Shown: positions 23,783 to 34,728 of the stretch, in pieces
Position numbering within the stretch: position 1 is the stretch's first letter
Layout of the letters: each line of letters opens with the position of its first letter
NCBI GenBank assembly: GCA_002435385.1
Contig: DJMN01000060.1
Location: 39,225 to 103,224 of the forward strand
Length of the DNA stretch: 64,000 nucleotides
Direction: 5' to 3'
DNA from: Patescibacteria group bacterium UBA6489
Lineage (GTDB): Bacteria; Patescibacteriota; Gracilibacteria; BD1-5; UBA6164
Program-made: the position numbers and the translations under genes
Notes under the pieces: generated by a model
Database searches by the model: none
What the model was told of the DNA's origin: nothing
The model's input: the letters and a program-made list of their open reading frames with translations, nothing else

Positions 23783-23809
23783 TTGACTATATTTTCATTT
23801 ACCTATAAT
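23783..23809 (+). promoter_or_regulatory. Putative queE promoter
   Basis: TTGACT at 23783-23788 and TATAAT at 23804-23809 with a 15-base spacer, 30 bases before the queE ATG. The spacing matches the rpoB box pair. No preQ1 riboswitch was recognised in this short leader. Confidence 0.5.
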
Positions 23810-23838
23810 AACCACCAATAATTTTATAAACATACACT

Positions 23839-24483
23839 ATGAAAACCCCAATAAGCGAAATCTTCGAAAGCCTTCAATGAGAATGAAAAAATACCTGAAA
23901 ACCAAGTATATTCCTGAGATTCTGGTGATGCAATCTAACCTGCAAACGGTGCGACAGCAAATACAGTTGGGATAAAAAAATAGAAAAACCCAAAGAAATA
24001 AAACTAGAAAAAATAATAGAAAAAATAAAAACATTCCACTCAAAACACATAATATTCACCTGATGAGAACCCCTATTATACCAAAAACATATAAAAAAAA
24101 TTCAAACCGAACTCCCATGATACACATTTGAATTAGAAACTAACTGAAGCATAGAAATAGATCCAGAACTTACATTCAATCAAATAAACATAAGTCCCAA
24201 ACTAAAAAACAGTTGAAGTAAAAAATACAAAATAAAAGCTCTAGAGTCTGATTTCAGATACGACTTAAAATTTGTCTGCTCAAATTTAGAAGACCTAAAA
24301 GAAGTAAAAAACTTTATAGAAAACAATAAATTTAAAAATATCAAAGAAATCTATATAATGCCCCTATGAACAGATAAAAAAAGCCAAGTTAACAAAAAAA
24401 TAATAAACTTTTGCATAAAAAACTGATATAACTACTGTTTAAGACAACACATAATACTCTTCTGAGATAAAAAATGAGTTTAA
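23839..24483 (+). CDS. queE: 7-carboxy-7-deazaguanine synthase
   Basis: Radical SAM enzyme of queuosine/7-deazaguanine synthesis, converting 6-carboxytetrahydropterin to CDG; 214 residues. The N-terminal ISEIFESLQGEGKNTGKPSI is the QueE substrate loop, and the iron-sulphur motif is C31-x3-C35-x2-C38 within CNLTCKRCDSKYSWD. FTGGEPLL supplies the SAM-binding GGE motif, with its two glycines encoded as TGATGA-type codons in part. It is followed by queC on the same strand with a 94-base gap that carries a hairpin repeat. No queD, folE or queF lies in the window, so the rest of the pathway must be elsewhere. Confidence 0.94.
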
Positions 24484-24504
24484 TTCAATAAAAAAGGATA
24501 AACT

Positions 24505-24537
24505 CAGCTTGTTAGCAGAGGGCTTTAGCCCTTTGAA
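24505..24537 (+). repeat. Hairpin repeat, copy 1
   Basis: A 33-base segment, CAGCTTGTTAGCAGAGGG followed by CTTTAGCCCTTTGAA, forming an AGGGC/GCCCT hairpin. A near-identical copy is at 51861-51893 before bcp. It may act as a weak terminator or a mobile palindrome. Confidence 0.55.
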
Positions 24538-24577
24538 AAATATATTCCATAATAAATAAAATATAACTAAAAAACAT

Positions 24578-25225
24578 ATGAAAACTGTAATAATACTATC
24601 ATGATGACTAGACAGCACAACACTACTCTATAGACTAATAAATGAGTGAAAAGAAATCTATGCACTATCACTTGATTACTGACAAAAACATTTAATCGAA
24701 CTACAAAAAGCAAAACAAACTTGCAAAAAACTATGAATAAACCATAAAATTCTAAAAATCCACTTCCTAAATGAAATCACAGAAAACTCCCTAACAAGAA
24801 AAGATATAGAAGTACCAGAATGACACTATGAAAGTGAAAGTATGAAAAACACAGTCGTATACAACAGAAATCCAATCATGGCAAATATCGCCCTGAGCTA
24901 TGCACTAACTATCTGAGCAGATGAAATAGCTTTATGAATACATAGCTGAGACCATCACATCTATGAGGACTGCAGACCAGAAGCTCTTGAAGCCCTACAA
25001 AAAACAGCAGACATCTGGAATAAATGAATAAAATTCATAGCCCCATATTTAAATACAAACAAATGAGGAATAGTAAAAGAATGACTAAAACTATGAGTTG
25101 ACTATAGTCTAACTCATACATGCTACAAATGATGAGAAATAGCCTGCTGAAAATGTTGAAGCTGCCAAGAAAGACTAGAAGCCTTTGAAAAAAATGGAGA
25201 AAAAGATTCTATTGCTTACATGTAA
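24578..25225 (+). CDS. queC: 7-cyano-7-deazaguanine synthase
   Basis: ATP-dependent preQ0 synthase of 215 residues, turning CDG plus ammonia into preQ0. The PP-loop is SGGLDSTT at residues 8-15, with both glycines of SGG as TGA codons. YNRNPIMANIALSYA and ALGIHSGDHHIYEDCRPEA are family blocks, and the zinc site is the C-terminal CYKGGEIACGKCGSC. Length is standard. Together with queE upstream it gives two consecutive steps of the 7-deazaguanine route, used for queuosine in tRNA or, in some genomes, for DNA modification. Confidence 0.95.
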
Positions 25226-25234
25226 AGATAATTT

Positions 25235-25334
25235 AAATGTTTTAAAAAATTAATTTCATTATTTCAGAACTCAACCAATCAAAGATTAGGATTCGGACAT
25301 GCTTCAATAATAAAATTAAATTTTTAAAACATTT
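25235..25334. other. Long inverted repeat between convergent queC and an ABC gene
   Basis: Arms of 22 bases (25235-25256 and 25313-25334) match in 21 positions and enclose 56 bases of less AT-rich sequence (AGGATTCGGACATGCTTC near the 3' side). It may be a bidirectional terminator or a structured element; no second copy was found. Confidence 0.45.
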
Positions 25335-25361
25335 TATTTTGCAAATAACAAATTCCCATTC

Positions 25362-27107
25362 CTACTCCGAAATAAACTCCCTCCCACTCTGCAAATCAAG
25401 CATCTTCTTATAAATCCCCTTCTCCTTCACAAGCTCTTTATGAGTCCCCTTTTCCTTTATTTCTCACTTCTCTATCACAAATATACTATCTGCCTCTTTT
25501 ACCGTCTGCAACCTATGAGCTATAATTATAACAGTTCTTCATTTAAACAACTTATGCATAGCCTCTGTTATAAGCTCCTCTGAAAAACTATCCAAAGCAG
25601 AAGTCGGCTCATCCAAAATAACAATCTCAGGATTTTTTAAAAATACCCTAGCAATAGCAAGCCTCTGCTTCTCTCAACCTGAAAGTTTTATTCACTTTTC
25701 TCAAACTTCCGTTTCAAGTCCTTTTTCCAATCACTTTATCATCTCATCTATTTGAGCTTTTTTTAATGCCTTCCAAATTATTTCATCATCATACTCATGA
25801 TTATCAGGTAAAGCATATTCTAGATTCTCTCTAATCGTACCATCAAAAACAGCAGGATCCTGTGAAAGATAACCTATATGTTTATAAAAAGAATCCATTT
25901 GCAAAGTTTTCAAATCTTGCCCATCAACTAAAACTTCTCAACCTTGATAATCATAAAGCCTCAAAAGTATTTTAGTTATAGTACTCTTTCAACCTCAACT
26001 ATGTCAAACAAGAGCATTCTTTTTTCATTCTAAAAACTCCAGATTAAAATCACTAAAAATCTCCTTTCACTTTGAATAAGAAAATCTTATATTTTTAAAC
26101 TCTATTTTTCATTTTTTATAGTTATACTTTTCTTTTCAGTCTTTTATCTCATCAGGTAAATTAAAAAATTTCTTTAGTTTAATATATTTTTCCCACATCC
26201 TACTTATCCTATTTAAATTTGTAATAGCCCTATCGAGAGGCCACCACAAAAACCACACATACCAAATAACCATTACCAGATAAGAAACTCAATAATTTCC
26301 TTCTCTTATAATCAAAGCTCATAATACAATAAAAAATCAAATTTCTAAAAATCTAATAACTCACTCTATAGTTTTATAATAAAACCCATGAGCTACATCA
26401 ACTTTTACTCAACAATTACTAGCTCACTCTAAAATTCTTTTAGATTTCGACAATTCAATATCCTTTTTTCTAAACAACTTTATAGTCAGATTTTCCATAA
26501 CTGTTCTAGTCCTAACTCTACCAAACTCCTCCCAATACTCTTGTTCTTTTTTTGTATATTTTTTAACATATTTTCTCAAATAAAAATTAGTTACTAACAA
26601 TACAGCTATACCTAAAAATACTAACAAAACTAATTTTGGGATATGAAAAAATAGTATAATAATAACAACTGTTCCTCCTAAAACAACTTCTAAAAAAATA
26701 TTTGTTACAGAAGAAAACACCTCAACTTCTCATTGAACTCAAGACTCTAGTCTAGTAATAAGCTTTCAAGTTCACAAATCCTGTATATCCTTATAATTTT
26801 TATCTAATACATCCCTTTGATACTTAAGTTGTTTCCTAGCAAATAGTTTTAACCAAACATTTACACTAAAATAGTCATAAGCAATCCTAGCAATCAAATA
26901 TAAAACAGTCTGCAAAGATAAAACTAATACCCAAAAATACAAATCTGATAACTCTCATCTAGTCTCAACAATTGATATCAGATGTTGTGTTATCTTAGGA
27001 TATAAAAAATGTACTCACTGAAATAAAATTCCAGTTACAATCATTCAAAAGTACTCTTTTTTTACTAATTTATAATTCTTTAAAATCTCTATAATCGCTT
27101 TCATCAT
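25362..27107 (-). CDS. ABC exporter half-transporter 1 (TMD-NBD)
   Basis: A 581-residue fusion of a six-helix membrane domain and an ATPase. Membrane segments are visible from about residue 20 to 310. The NBD has Walker A GHSGGGKST with TGA-coded glycines, Q-loop IGYLSQDPAVFDGTIRENL, signature LSGGEKQRLAIAR, Walker B IVILDEPTSALDS and the H-loop IIAHRLQTV. This is the lipid/peptide/multidrug exporter architecture (ABC_membrane plus ABC_tran). The ATGATG start allows two initiations three bases apart. It is the most divergent of four neighbours; repeats separate it from exporter 2. Substrate unknown. Confidence 0.9.
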
Positions 27108-27214
27108 TTTTTTCTTAATACACTATAAATTTGCATACTGTATATAACACCAAAATATTATATATAGTATACAACAAATTCTTACTAAACACAAAAAATA
27201 TTAATATACAAGCA

Positions 27215-27253
27215 CTCCCCCCTCCTTAACAAGGAGGGGGCTAGGGGGTGGTA
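27215..27253. repeat. Dispersed palindromic repeat
   Basis: Unit CCTCCTTAACAAGGAGG followed by GGGCTAGGGGGTGG between ABC exporters 1 and 2. Confidence 0.85.
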
Positions 27254-27273
27254 TTATGAGAAGATAGAGAATA

Positions 27274-29169
27274 CTAAAACCCACTCTGTAAATCCAACAT
27301 CCTTTTATAAATCCCCTTCTTCTTCACCAATTCCTTATGATTTCACTCCTCAACAACCTTACCTCACTCTATCACAAAAATCTTATCCGCATGCTTAACT
27401 GTCTGCAACCTATGAGCAATAATTATTACAGTCCTTCATTTAAACAAGTTATGCATTGCTTTTGTTATTAATTCCTCTGAAAAACTATCCAAAGCCGATG
27501 TTGGTTCATCTAAAATAATTATCTTAGGATTCTTTAAAAATATCTTAGCAATTGCAAGTCTTTGTTTTTGTCCTCAAGACAACCTTACCCCCCTCTCTCC
27601 AATTTGAGTATTTATTCACTCTGATAAATTATAAATAAATTCACATTTTGCTAATTTTATTACTTCTTTTATTTTATCGTCTATAGTTAGACCTCTCTCC
27701 TTAATCCTCTCCCCTTTTCAGGGGAAAGGAGCTACAGTTTGTTCCTCATTTCAAACTGCAGAAGAAACTTGTTCTTGTCCCTTCTCCTCCAATTCATCCT
27801 TCGTAGTACTACAGAGAACGGAAGGAGAAGGTTGGGATGAGGTAGATACAGCATAAGTTAAATTCTCCAAAATAGTTCAATCAAAAACTGATGGTTCTTG
27901 TGTTAGATATCATACCTCTTTATAATAACTCTTCAAAGCCACTTCACTAAGTTTCTGTCAATCAACTATAACTTCTCAAGCATCAGGCTTTATATAAGCA
28001 CTAATAAGCTTAACCAAAGTACTCTTCCCCCCTCAACTAGCTCACACCATTGCTGTAACCTTTTCCCCTGGTATTTTCAAACTAAAATCATCAAAAACCT
28101 TTTCTCTTTTATTATATCAATAAGTTAGTCCTTTTAATTTTATTGTTCATTTCTTATATATAAAATCTGGCTTATCATCTTGTAAATCCATAAACGGCTT
28201 TTCCTCAAAGAAGTTCCAAAGCCTCTCTACCTCTACAAACCTTTTACTAAAATCAATATAATTAACCAAAAAACTACTTAAAATCTGTTCTAACACGTAA
28301 GCAACAGACATAAGTGCCATAAACTCTCAAAAATCAATAGTATTGTTATATAATCCAAAACCAAACAATACAATTATAAATAACTTGCTACCATCCACTA
28401 AAATTCTAACTAACAAACGAACAAAAATCTCTAAATTACCGATACTATGATTCAAAGAAATATTATAATTCAAACTATCAGTTATCTTCTTAGTTTCATC
28501 ACATTGTTTATTATTTTGTAAAACCTCAAATTTACTCATGAGAATCTTAACCAACTTTTTAGTAATACTTATATTTGCTTCTCTTCTAAGAACTCTATAT
28601 TTTTTAGCTTTCTTTTGTACTAAAGCAGTTAAAAGAAAAATCAATACAGAAACAAAAAATACAACTACTGAATAATAAATATTTATTATTCAGATAAAAG
28701 TGATAGAGAATAACACAGTAATCATACTAGGTATCACATCTATAAAGAAGTGAACAAGTAAATAACTCCAAGCTTGCATTCCTCAATCAATCATAGCTAT
28801 CAACTTTCAAGTTCACTGCTTTTCAGCTTCATTATTATCCAGATGAAGAAAACCATCTATATATTTTCTGTACATATGCTTTCTAAACTTTGGAAATATA
28901 GTAGCATGTGTAGAATTTCTAAACAATGTCATTATTACATAATGTAATATTACAAGAAAAACAAAATATAGAATTAAAGGTTTAATTTCATTTACCAATC
29001 AATCACTTAATTTATTTGTTATATCCTTTATCAAATTAATTGATAACAAAATTATAACACTACTAATAATAGCAGGAATAAGTGCTATTATAGATATCTT
29101 TTTATAATAAAAAGCAGGTTCAAAAAAGTCTTTCACCACCCTAAAAAATGTTTTTTCTTTGGTCTTCAT
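27274..29169 (-). CDS. ABC exporter half-transporter 2, with in-frame repeat insertion
   Basis: A 631-residue TMD-NBD protein. The NBD carries Walker A GASGGGKST, Q-loop VGYLTQEPSVFDGTILENL, signature LSGGQKQRLAIAK and Walker B KIIILDEPTSALDS, ending in MLDLQSGF like exporters 3 and 4. Between the Q-loop region (NLTYA) and VIKLAKCEFIYNL it contains roughly 50 additional residues (VSTSSQPSPS, VLCSTTKDELEEKG, VAPFPGKGERIKERG) encoded by palindromic repeat DNA at 27690-27850. Exporter 4 lacks this stretch altogether. The frame stays open through it. A repeated leader segment lies upstream (29388-29510). Substrate unknown. Confidence 0.88.
27690..27850. repeat. Palindromic repeats inserted in frame in an ABC ATPase
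   Basis: Contains CTCTCCTTAATCCTCTCCCC/TTTTCAGGGG-type inverted units and the unit CTTCTCC...GGAGAAGGTTGGGATGAGG. Aligning exporter 2 with exporter 4 places it between NLTYA and the following helix of the NBD. It preserves the reading frame and introduces no stop. Confidence 0.75.
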
Positions 29170-29387
29170 AAATCCTAAATTACAAATAAATTCCCAATAA
29201 AATACAATACTAAACTCACATAAAAATAATAACTATCATTCCTAGTTAAAATAGTACTAAAAAATATAAAAAAACAAATAAATAGCTATTAAAAACAAAC
29301 TTTATTTTATATATTCTTATGAATAGATTATGTAAAACTCAAAAAAAAATTTATACTACAAGAATATAAAATATTTTTAATTTTATT

Positions 29388-29510
29388 GAGGAAAATACTT
29401 GTTCAACAAGCAATTTAAGCTAAGATTGGCAAGTATAATATATGATATTTTCATTGATATGAAATATATATTGGAACTTTAAAATATATAAATGTTTTAA
29501 AAAGTCAATT
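29388..29510 (-). promoter_or_regulatory. Repeated leader segment upstream of ABC exporter 2
   Basis: About 120 bases similar to 31962-32085. Shared blocks (plus strand) are AAATACTTGTTCAA, ATTGGCAA, TATAATATATGA, ATTTTCATTGA, GAAATATATATTGGA and AGTCAA. On the minus strand the AGTCAA block reads TTGACT, a -35-like box, with TATATT 14-16 bases on. Both copies precede an exporter gene by 200-300 bases. The gap 29170-29537 holds nothing else recognisable. Confidence 0.5.
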
Positions 29511-29537
29511 TTTCTAAAAAAACACTCTAGGCTATTA

Positions 29538-29918
29538 TTACCCAATAAGTATATGCTTAGCAGTAAACACTTGAATTAATCAATAAATCATAAATACAAC
29601 ATATAATATATTAAACAGCCAAAATATAATAGTATAAAAATTACTTTTTATATCATAGTTTCTTCTTTTTCTATAAAAATTTATAAATACAAAGAAAAAT
29701 ACAATAACAAGAATTATTAATAATACTAAAATATAAGAATTTTCATTTCTAAAGTTATACAAAGCCTCATCTGCAGAGTCTCCAGAACAAACATATGGAC
29801 TTCAACATGAAAGGTCTTCTATAAAACCAACAACATGTAAACTAGCAAAAGAGATTAAAACTGGGAACAAATAAAAATACACTAACCAACTTCATAACTT
29901 TGATTTTTCAGAATTCAT
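29538..29918 (-). CDS. Hypothetical membrane protein
   Basis: A 126-residue protein with three hydrophobic segments: LVYFYLFPVLISFASLHVV near the N-terminus, ILVLLIILVIVFFFVFINF in the middle and IIFWLFNILYVVFMIYGLI near the end. Between the first two is a loop with two cysteines (DLSCGSPYVCSGDS), likely outside. It lies in the middle of the four ABC exporter genes on the same strand, after exporter 3. It could be an accessory or immunity-type membrane protein but no family is recognised. Confidence 0.65.
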
Positions 29919-30002
29919 AAAAAATAAATTAAAAATTAAAATATCTTTCAACATTATATAAACCCTATGTAAGAAAAGTGTAAGAAATCAACACAAAAAT
30001 AT

Positions 30003-31820
30003 CTAAAACCCACTCTGTAAATCCAACATCCTCTTATAAATCCCCTTCTTCTTAACTAACTCCTTATGATCTCACTCCTCAACAACCGTCCCTCACTCTA
30101 TCACAAATATCTTATCTGCATGCTTAACAGTCTGCAACCTATGAGCTATAATTATTACAGTCCTTCATTTAAACAAATTATGCATAGCCTTTGTAATTAA
30201 TTCTTCCGAGAAACTATCCAAAGCAGAAGTCGGTTCATCCAAAATAATTATTTTAGGATTCTTTAAAAAGATCTTTGCAATTGCAAGTCTCTGTCTTTGT
30301 CATCAAGATAACCTCACTCATCTTTCTCAAATTTCTGTATTTATTCATTCTGGTAAATCATAAATAAATTCACATTTTGCCAATTTTATTACTTTTTTTA
30401 TCTTTTCATCATCAATTAAATTATTCTCAGTTCAAACTACAGAAGAAACCTGTTCTTGCCCCTTCTCCTTTGAAGGAGAAGGTTGGGATGAGGTAGATAC
30501 AGCATAAGTCAGATTCTCTAAAACAGTTCAATCAAATACTGATGGCTCTTGTGTTAGATATCATATTTCTTTGTAGTAACTTTTTAGTGATAATTCACTT
30601 AATTTTTGTCAATCTATTACTACTTCTCATGAATCTGCTTTTATATATCAAGCTACTAATTTTACTAAAGTAGACTTTCATCATCCACTCGCTCAGACCA
30701 TGGCAGTGATTTTTTCTCAAGGAATTTTTAAACTAAAATCATCAAAGATTTTATTTTTCTTATCATATGAAAATGTGATATTTTTTAAGTTTATTTTTCA
30801 AGATTTATGTTCAAATATTTTTCAAACATCATATCAAGTAATCATAGGAGTTTCATCAAAAAATTCCCAAAGTCTTTCAACTACAACAAAATCTTTGTTA
30901 AATTGATTATAAAAACTAACAACCTCAGAAATAGATTTTTGCATTAAAATAAGAGCTCATCAAAATCAAACTATTATATTTAATCATATCTCTTGATTAA
31001 AATAAGATTTTCACAATACATAGTAACTTATAACAAAGAAAATACCAATTATAAAATCCGCACTTCTATTCATAAAAGTTCTATAATTAGACATTTCAAT
31101 ATTTATCCTAGAATCATTTTTAAATAGATTAGTTAAATTTGAAAGCTCTGAACTTATTTTGTTAGTATGTAAAATTTCCATCTTATTCATAAGTACCTTT
31201 GTAAAATATCTATGAATCATATTCATATTATTAGTTCTTTTCTTCCTATAGGGATTCATCTTACCAGTAAAATATTTTGATATATTAAGGAACAATAAAA
31301 ATAAAATCATAAATATAGAACCATATACAAAATTAACTCTAGTTACCATAAAAAATGCCAATAGAATTGATATAAATAATCTCATTCATGTTTCTATTAC
31401 ACTCCAAAGAATAAGTCACCATATCTTGATTCAATTTAAAATTATTGATATCAATTTTCCAGTTCACTCCAACTCTGTAACATTATTATCTAGTTCAACG
31501 AAATCTTTTAAATATCTATTTGTTATAGTTGACCAAGTAGCTCAGAAAATTTCTACCCATCACCATTTCCTTGTTGAAAATATAAGAATACCATACAACA
31601 AAATATATGAAATATAATAAAAAAGTACCAGCATAAAAGAATCCTTATTTAAGTTTTCTAAATAAAAAGTAAGTCTCTCTAAGAATAATACATGAACAAC
31701 AGAGTTTGCTCACCATAAAAAAGAAACAAAATATCACTTATAAAAAATTATCTTATTTTCTTTTATTGGATAAAAAAATAATTTTATTTTTTCAAAAAAA
31801 GTTCTACTTTCAGTTTTCAT
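30003..31820 (-). CDS. ABC exporter half-transporter 3, with in-frame repeat insertion
   Basis: A 605-residue TMD-NBD exporter. The membrane domain (WGANSVVHVLFLERLTFYL, MRLFISILLAFFMVTRVNF and others) is clearly different from its neighbours, but the NBD is nearly the same as in exporters 2 and 4: ITAMVGASGGGKSTLVKL, GYLTQEPSVFDGTVLENLTYA, VRLSGGQRQRLAIAKIF, IIILDEPTSALDSFSEEL, ending MLDLQSGF. After NLTYA it carries an insertion starting VSTSSQPSPSKEKGQEQVSS, shorter than the one in exporter 2 and at the same place. I checked the frame codon by codon from Walker A to the stop; it is open. Confidence 0.88.
30428..30501. repeat. Palindromic repeat inserted in frame in ABC exporter 3
   Basis: Contains CCTTCTCCTTTGAAGGAGAA followed by GGTTGGGATGAGGTAGATAC, encoding VSTSSQPSPSKEKGQEQ on the minus strand. 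Same site as in exporter 2; absent in exporter 4. Confidence 0.75.
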
Positions 31821-31961
31821 ACTTTAAACAAATTAAAAAACACTAAAATAAATATACCTATTAACTACAAAGTAATAGAGTACCTTCCAGAAAGACATAA
31901 TAATAAAGTCATATATTATTAACATTTTTTATAATAATAAAATAAATATGAACTTTATTTA

Positions 31962-32085
31962 TTTATTGATAGAAATACTTGTTCAATTATTAACTATAAT
32001 TGGCAAATATAATATATGAAATTTTCATTGACACGAAATATATATTGGATTACGAAAATATAAACCCATATTAAAGAAAGTCAAA
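31962..32085 (-). promoter_or_regulatory. Repeated leader segment upstream of ABC exporter 3
   Basis: Second copy of the segment at 29388-29510. On the minus strand TTGACT (32079-32084) and TATATT (32057-32062) are 16 bases apart, giving a promoter-like pair about 20 bases after the exporter 4 stop and 240 bases before the exporter 3 start. The long shared leader may carry an operator or RNA regulatory signal. Confidence 0.5.
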
Positions 32086-32101
32086 TTTTTCTGAAAAATA
32101 T

Positions 32102-33823
32102 CTAAAACCCACTCTGCAAATCCAACATCCTCTTATAAATTCCTTTCTTCTTCACTAACTCCTTATGATTCCCCTCCTCAACAACTTCACCTCACTCTAT
32201 AACAAATATCTTATCCGCATGCTTAACTGTCTGCAACCTATGAGCTATAATTATTACAGTCCTTCACTTAAACAAATTATGCATAGCCTTTGTTATTAAT
32301 TCTTCCGAAAAACTATCCAAAGCCGATGTTGGCTCATCCAAAATAATTATCTTAGGATTCTTTAAGAATATCTTTGCTATTGCCAGCCTTTGTCTTTGTC
32401 ATCAACTAAGCTTTACTCATCTTTCTCAAATCTCTGTATTTATTCAATGAGGCAACTTATCTATAAACTCACACTTAGCCAATTTTATAATTTTATTAAT
32501 TTTCTCTTCACTTATCTCCTTTCATGTAGCATAAGTCAAATTTTCCAAGACAGTCCCATCAAAAACAGAAGGCTCTTGAGTCAAATATCAAATCTCTTTA
32601 TAATAACTCTTCAAAGATAATTCACTTAAATTCTGTCAATCAACCACAATCTCTCCACCATCAGCTTTTATATAACCACTTATAAGTTTTACCAAAGTAC
32701 TCTTTCATCCTCAACTGGCTCAAACCATAGCAGTTATTCTCTCTCACTTTATCTTCAAATTAAAATTATCAAAAACCTTTTCATAATCATTGTATCAATA
32801 AGTTATATTTTTTAACTCAATCTCTCATCTCTTATGCTTAAACTTTTCTCATTTATCATATCAGTTTATCTCAGATACTTCATCAAATAACTTCCACATA
32901 TTAGAAATAGTATGAAAATCTCTAGTTATATTTTTAAATAATTCCAAAGACTGGTCTATTGCACCAGACATAAGCAATAAAGCTCACGATAATCAAACTA
33001 AAATAGATATAGATAACTCCCCCTCTAAAATAACTAATCCTAATCACCAAAAAGCAGATATCTTAATCAAAGTAATTACCATTTCAGGTAAAAAGAAAAA
33101 AGTATGTAAAAAAGGAACCATTTTTCTATTTGCAATAACCATCTGCCTAGTATTCTCATCAAGAACATCAACCTCATCATCAACCTTTCAATTCTGTAAT
33201 ATCTCAAATTTAGACATAATAATTTTTACCAACTGTTTTGCATAATGATGCCTCTCTCTTATCCTCTGATTTCTATATTTTAACACAGAATTATTTAAAT
33301 AATATCAAATTATATGAAGTATAATAAACACAACTATAAAAATAGCACCATAAAAAAAATCCAATCTAAGCAATCTATAAATAGTAAAAAAAAGAATAAA
33401 AATAACAGGAATTCATCTAAAAAATAATAAATTCATCATTTTTCCCCACTCAGTTAATCATTTTTCTATTGTTGATATAAGCATACCAGTTCATAATGTC
33501 TCAGTTTTATTATTATTTAATTTTATAAACTTTTTTACATAATGCCTATGAATATTTTCTTGTGTTTTTTCAGCTAACTCAACCCGTCACCACTTCCTAA
33601 AAGACCAATTTAAAAGATTAAAAACAGCAAAAAATATCAAATAATAAATCATTATATTCTTAAATAACACCTTATCTCAAATCTCGAGAGAATAAGTTAC
33701 CTTCTCTAAAAATATAACATTAACTATAGGATTTAACGGCCAAATCCCATACATACAAAATCCCCTAACATAAAGCCAAGGATCAAGAGTAATAGGATAT
33801 AAAAATCTTTTTATTATGTTCAT
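32102..33823 (-). CDS. ABC exporter half-transporter 4
   Basis: A 573-residue TMD-NBD protein, first gene of the exporter cluster. Membrane helices include VLFKNIMIYYLIFFAVFNLL and FFYGAIFIVVFIILHIIGYY. The NBD has MVGASGGGKSTLVKLISGY, IGYLTQEPSVFDGTVLENL, VKLSGGQRQRLAIAK and ILDEPTSALDS, with MLDLQSGF at the C-terminus. It has no repeat insertion: NLTYATGKEISEEKINKIIK is continuous, which makes it the reference for the insertions in exporters 2 and 3. It likely works as a homodimer or with a neighbour; cargo unknown. Confidence 0.9.
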
Positions 33824-33873
33824 AATAATAAATTACACGATTTACTAAAATACATTAAATCTTAATTATCTGA

Positions 33874-33920
33874 GATTTCTTCCTTTTTCGAAGGAACTGC
33901 CGAGGTACGAGGGGATGGAT
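33874..33920. repeat. Second-family palindromic repeat
   Basis: GATTTCTTCCTTTTTCGAAGG followed by AACTGCCGAGGTACGAGGGGATGGA. It is the reverse complement form of the repeats at 48298-48343 and 60959-61012, between ABC exporter 4 and the kinase-like gene. Confidence 0.75.
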
Positions 33921-33935
33921 TCGCATCTTCGTACA

Positions 33936-34535
33936 TTAAAAAAACTTCTCCAACTCATTATAAACAGCATCAAAAACTTCCTCCTTATCATTCTTAAGTA
34001 CATCAATTCTCAAATCAGCAAAGTCCTTAGTCGGTTCTACATATTTTTGATGCATTGGAAATAAAATTTTATTATTATACTCAGACTCATCATTATAAGT
34101 AACCTTATCTCTCCTATTCATACTCTCATCAATAGGAATATCAAGAAAAATACTCAAATCAAACAAATTCCTAACCTTATCATCAACCAAAGTCATATAT
34201 CACTCTACTATGATAATTTTTCTAGGTTTCAGAATATGCTTTATTCTTCAATTTTCTTCATAATCAGGATTTAAAACAGAACTTTTAGTCATAACTTCAA
34301 CCTCTTCTCACTCCTTTAACATAAGCAAATCTCTATACAAGCTACCGAAATTAATAGCATCTGAATGATCCCAGTTTCTCATTCCCTCAAAAAAAGGAAC
34401 ATCTTGTTCCTCTCTCTGATAATCATCAAAATGAACAATTTCTATCAAATCAGGATACTTATCTTTCAAGGAATAAGCAACTGTTGATTTACCAGAACCA
34501 GAACCTCAAGCAATTCAAATAAAATAACTCCTCAT
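33936..34535 (-). CDS. Uridine kinase-like P-loop protein
   Basis: A 199-residue P-loop kinase. Walker A is GGSGSGKST at residues 10-18, followed by HFDDYQREEQDVPFFEGMRNWDHSDAINF (split here by recognisable DDY and NWDHPDA-like motifs of uridine kinases), then KPRKIIIVEGYMTL and DLSIFLDIPIDESMNRR. This matches the Udk/PRK fold that phosphorylates uridine or related small molecules with ATP. The order YIIxEG and LRRDxxR-like arginines fits nucleoside kinases. Substrate is uncertain. It is flanked by a repeat downstream and diverges from the small plus-strand gene upstream. Confidence 0.82.
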
Positions 34536-34728
34536 AAAAATTATTTACAATAATAAACATTTTTATTAAACTCTTTTTTTCCTAAAAAACAAGTTAAAAA
34601 CATATAAAATTTACTCAGAAAGAATACTCCCCTGAAAAATACAAAAAACTTGACTCTCAATTTTTTCTAATTAAAATAACAGATAACCTTTTTAGGTAAT
34701 TATTTTGTATTTTTTTAATCTGACTATA

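Noticed and set aside
24484..24577. PreQ1-like riboswitch before queC (hairpin AGGG/CCCT then A-rich tail)
   Set aside because: A near-identical copy stands before bcp, which is unrelated to queuosine, and the preQ1-I loop consensus is not matched; kept as a repeat.
30003..31820. Possible frameshift in ABC exporter 3
   Set aside because: An initial length mismatch came from a one-base error in placing the stop; reading codon by codon shows one open frame.
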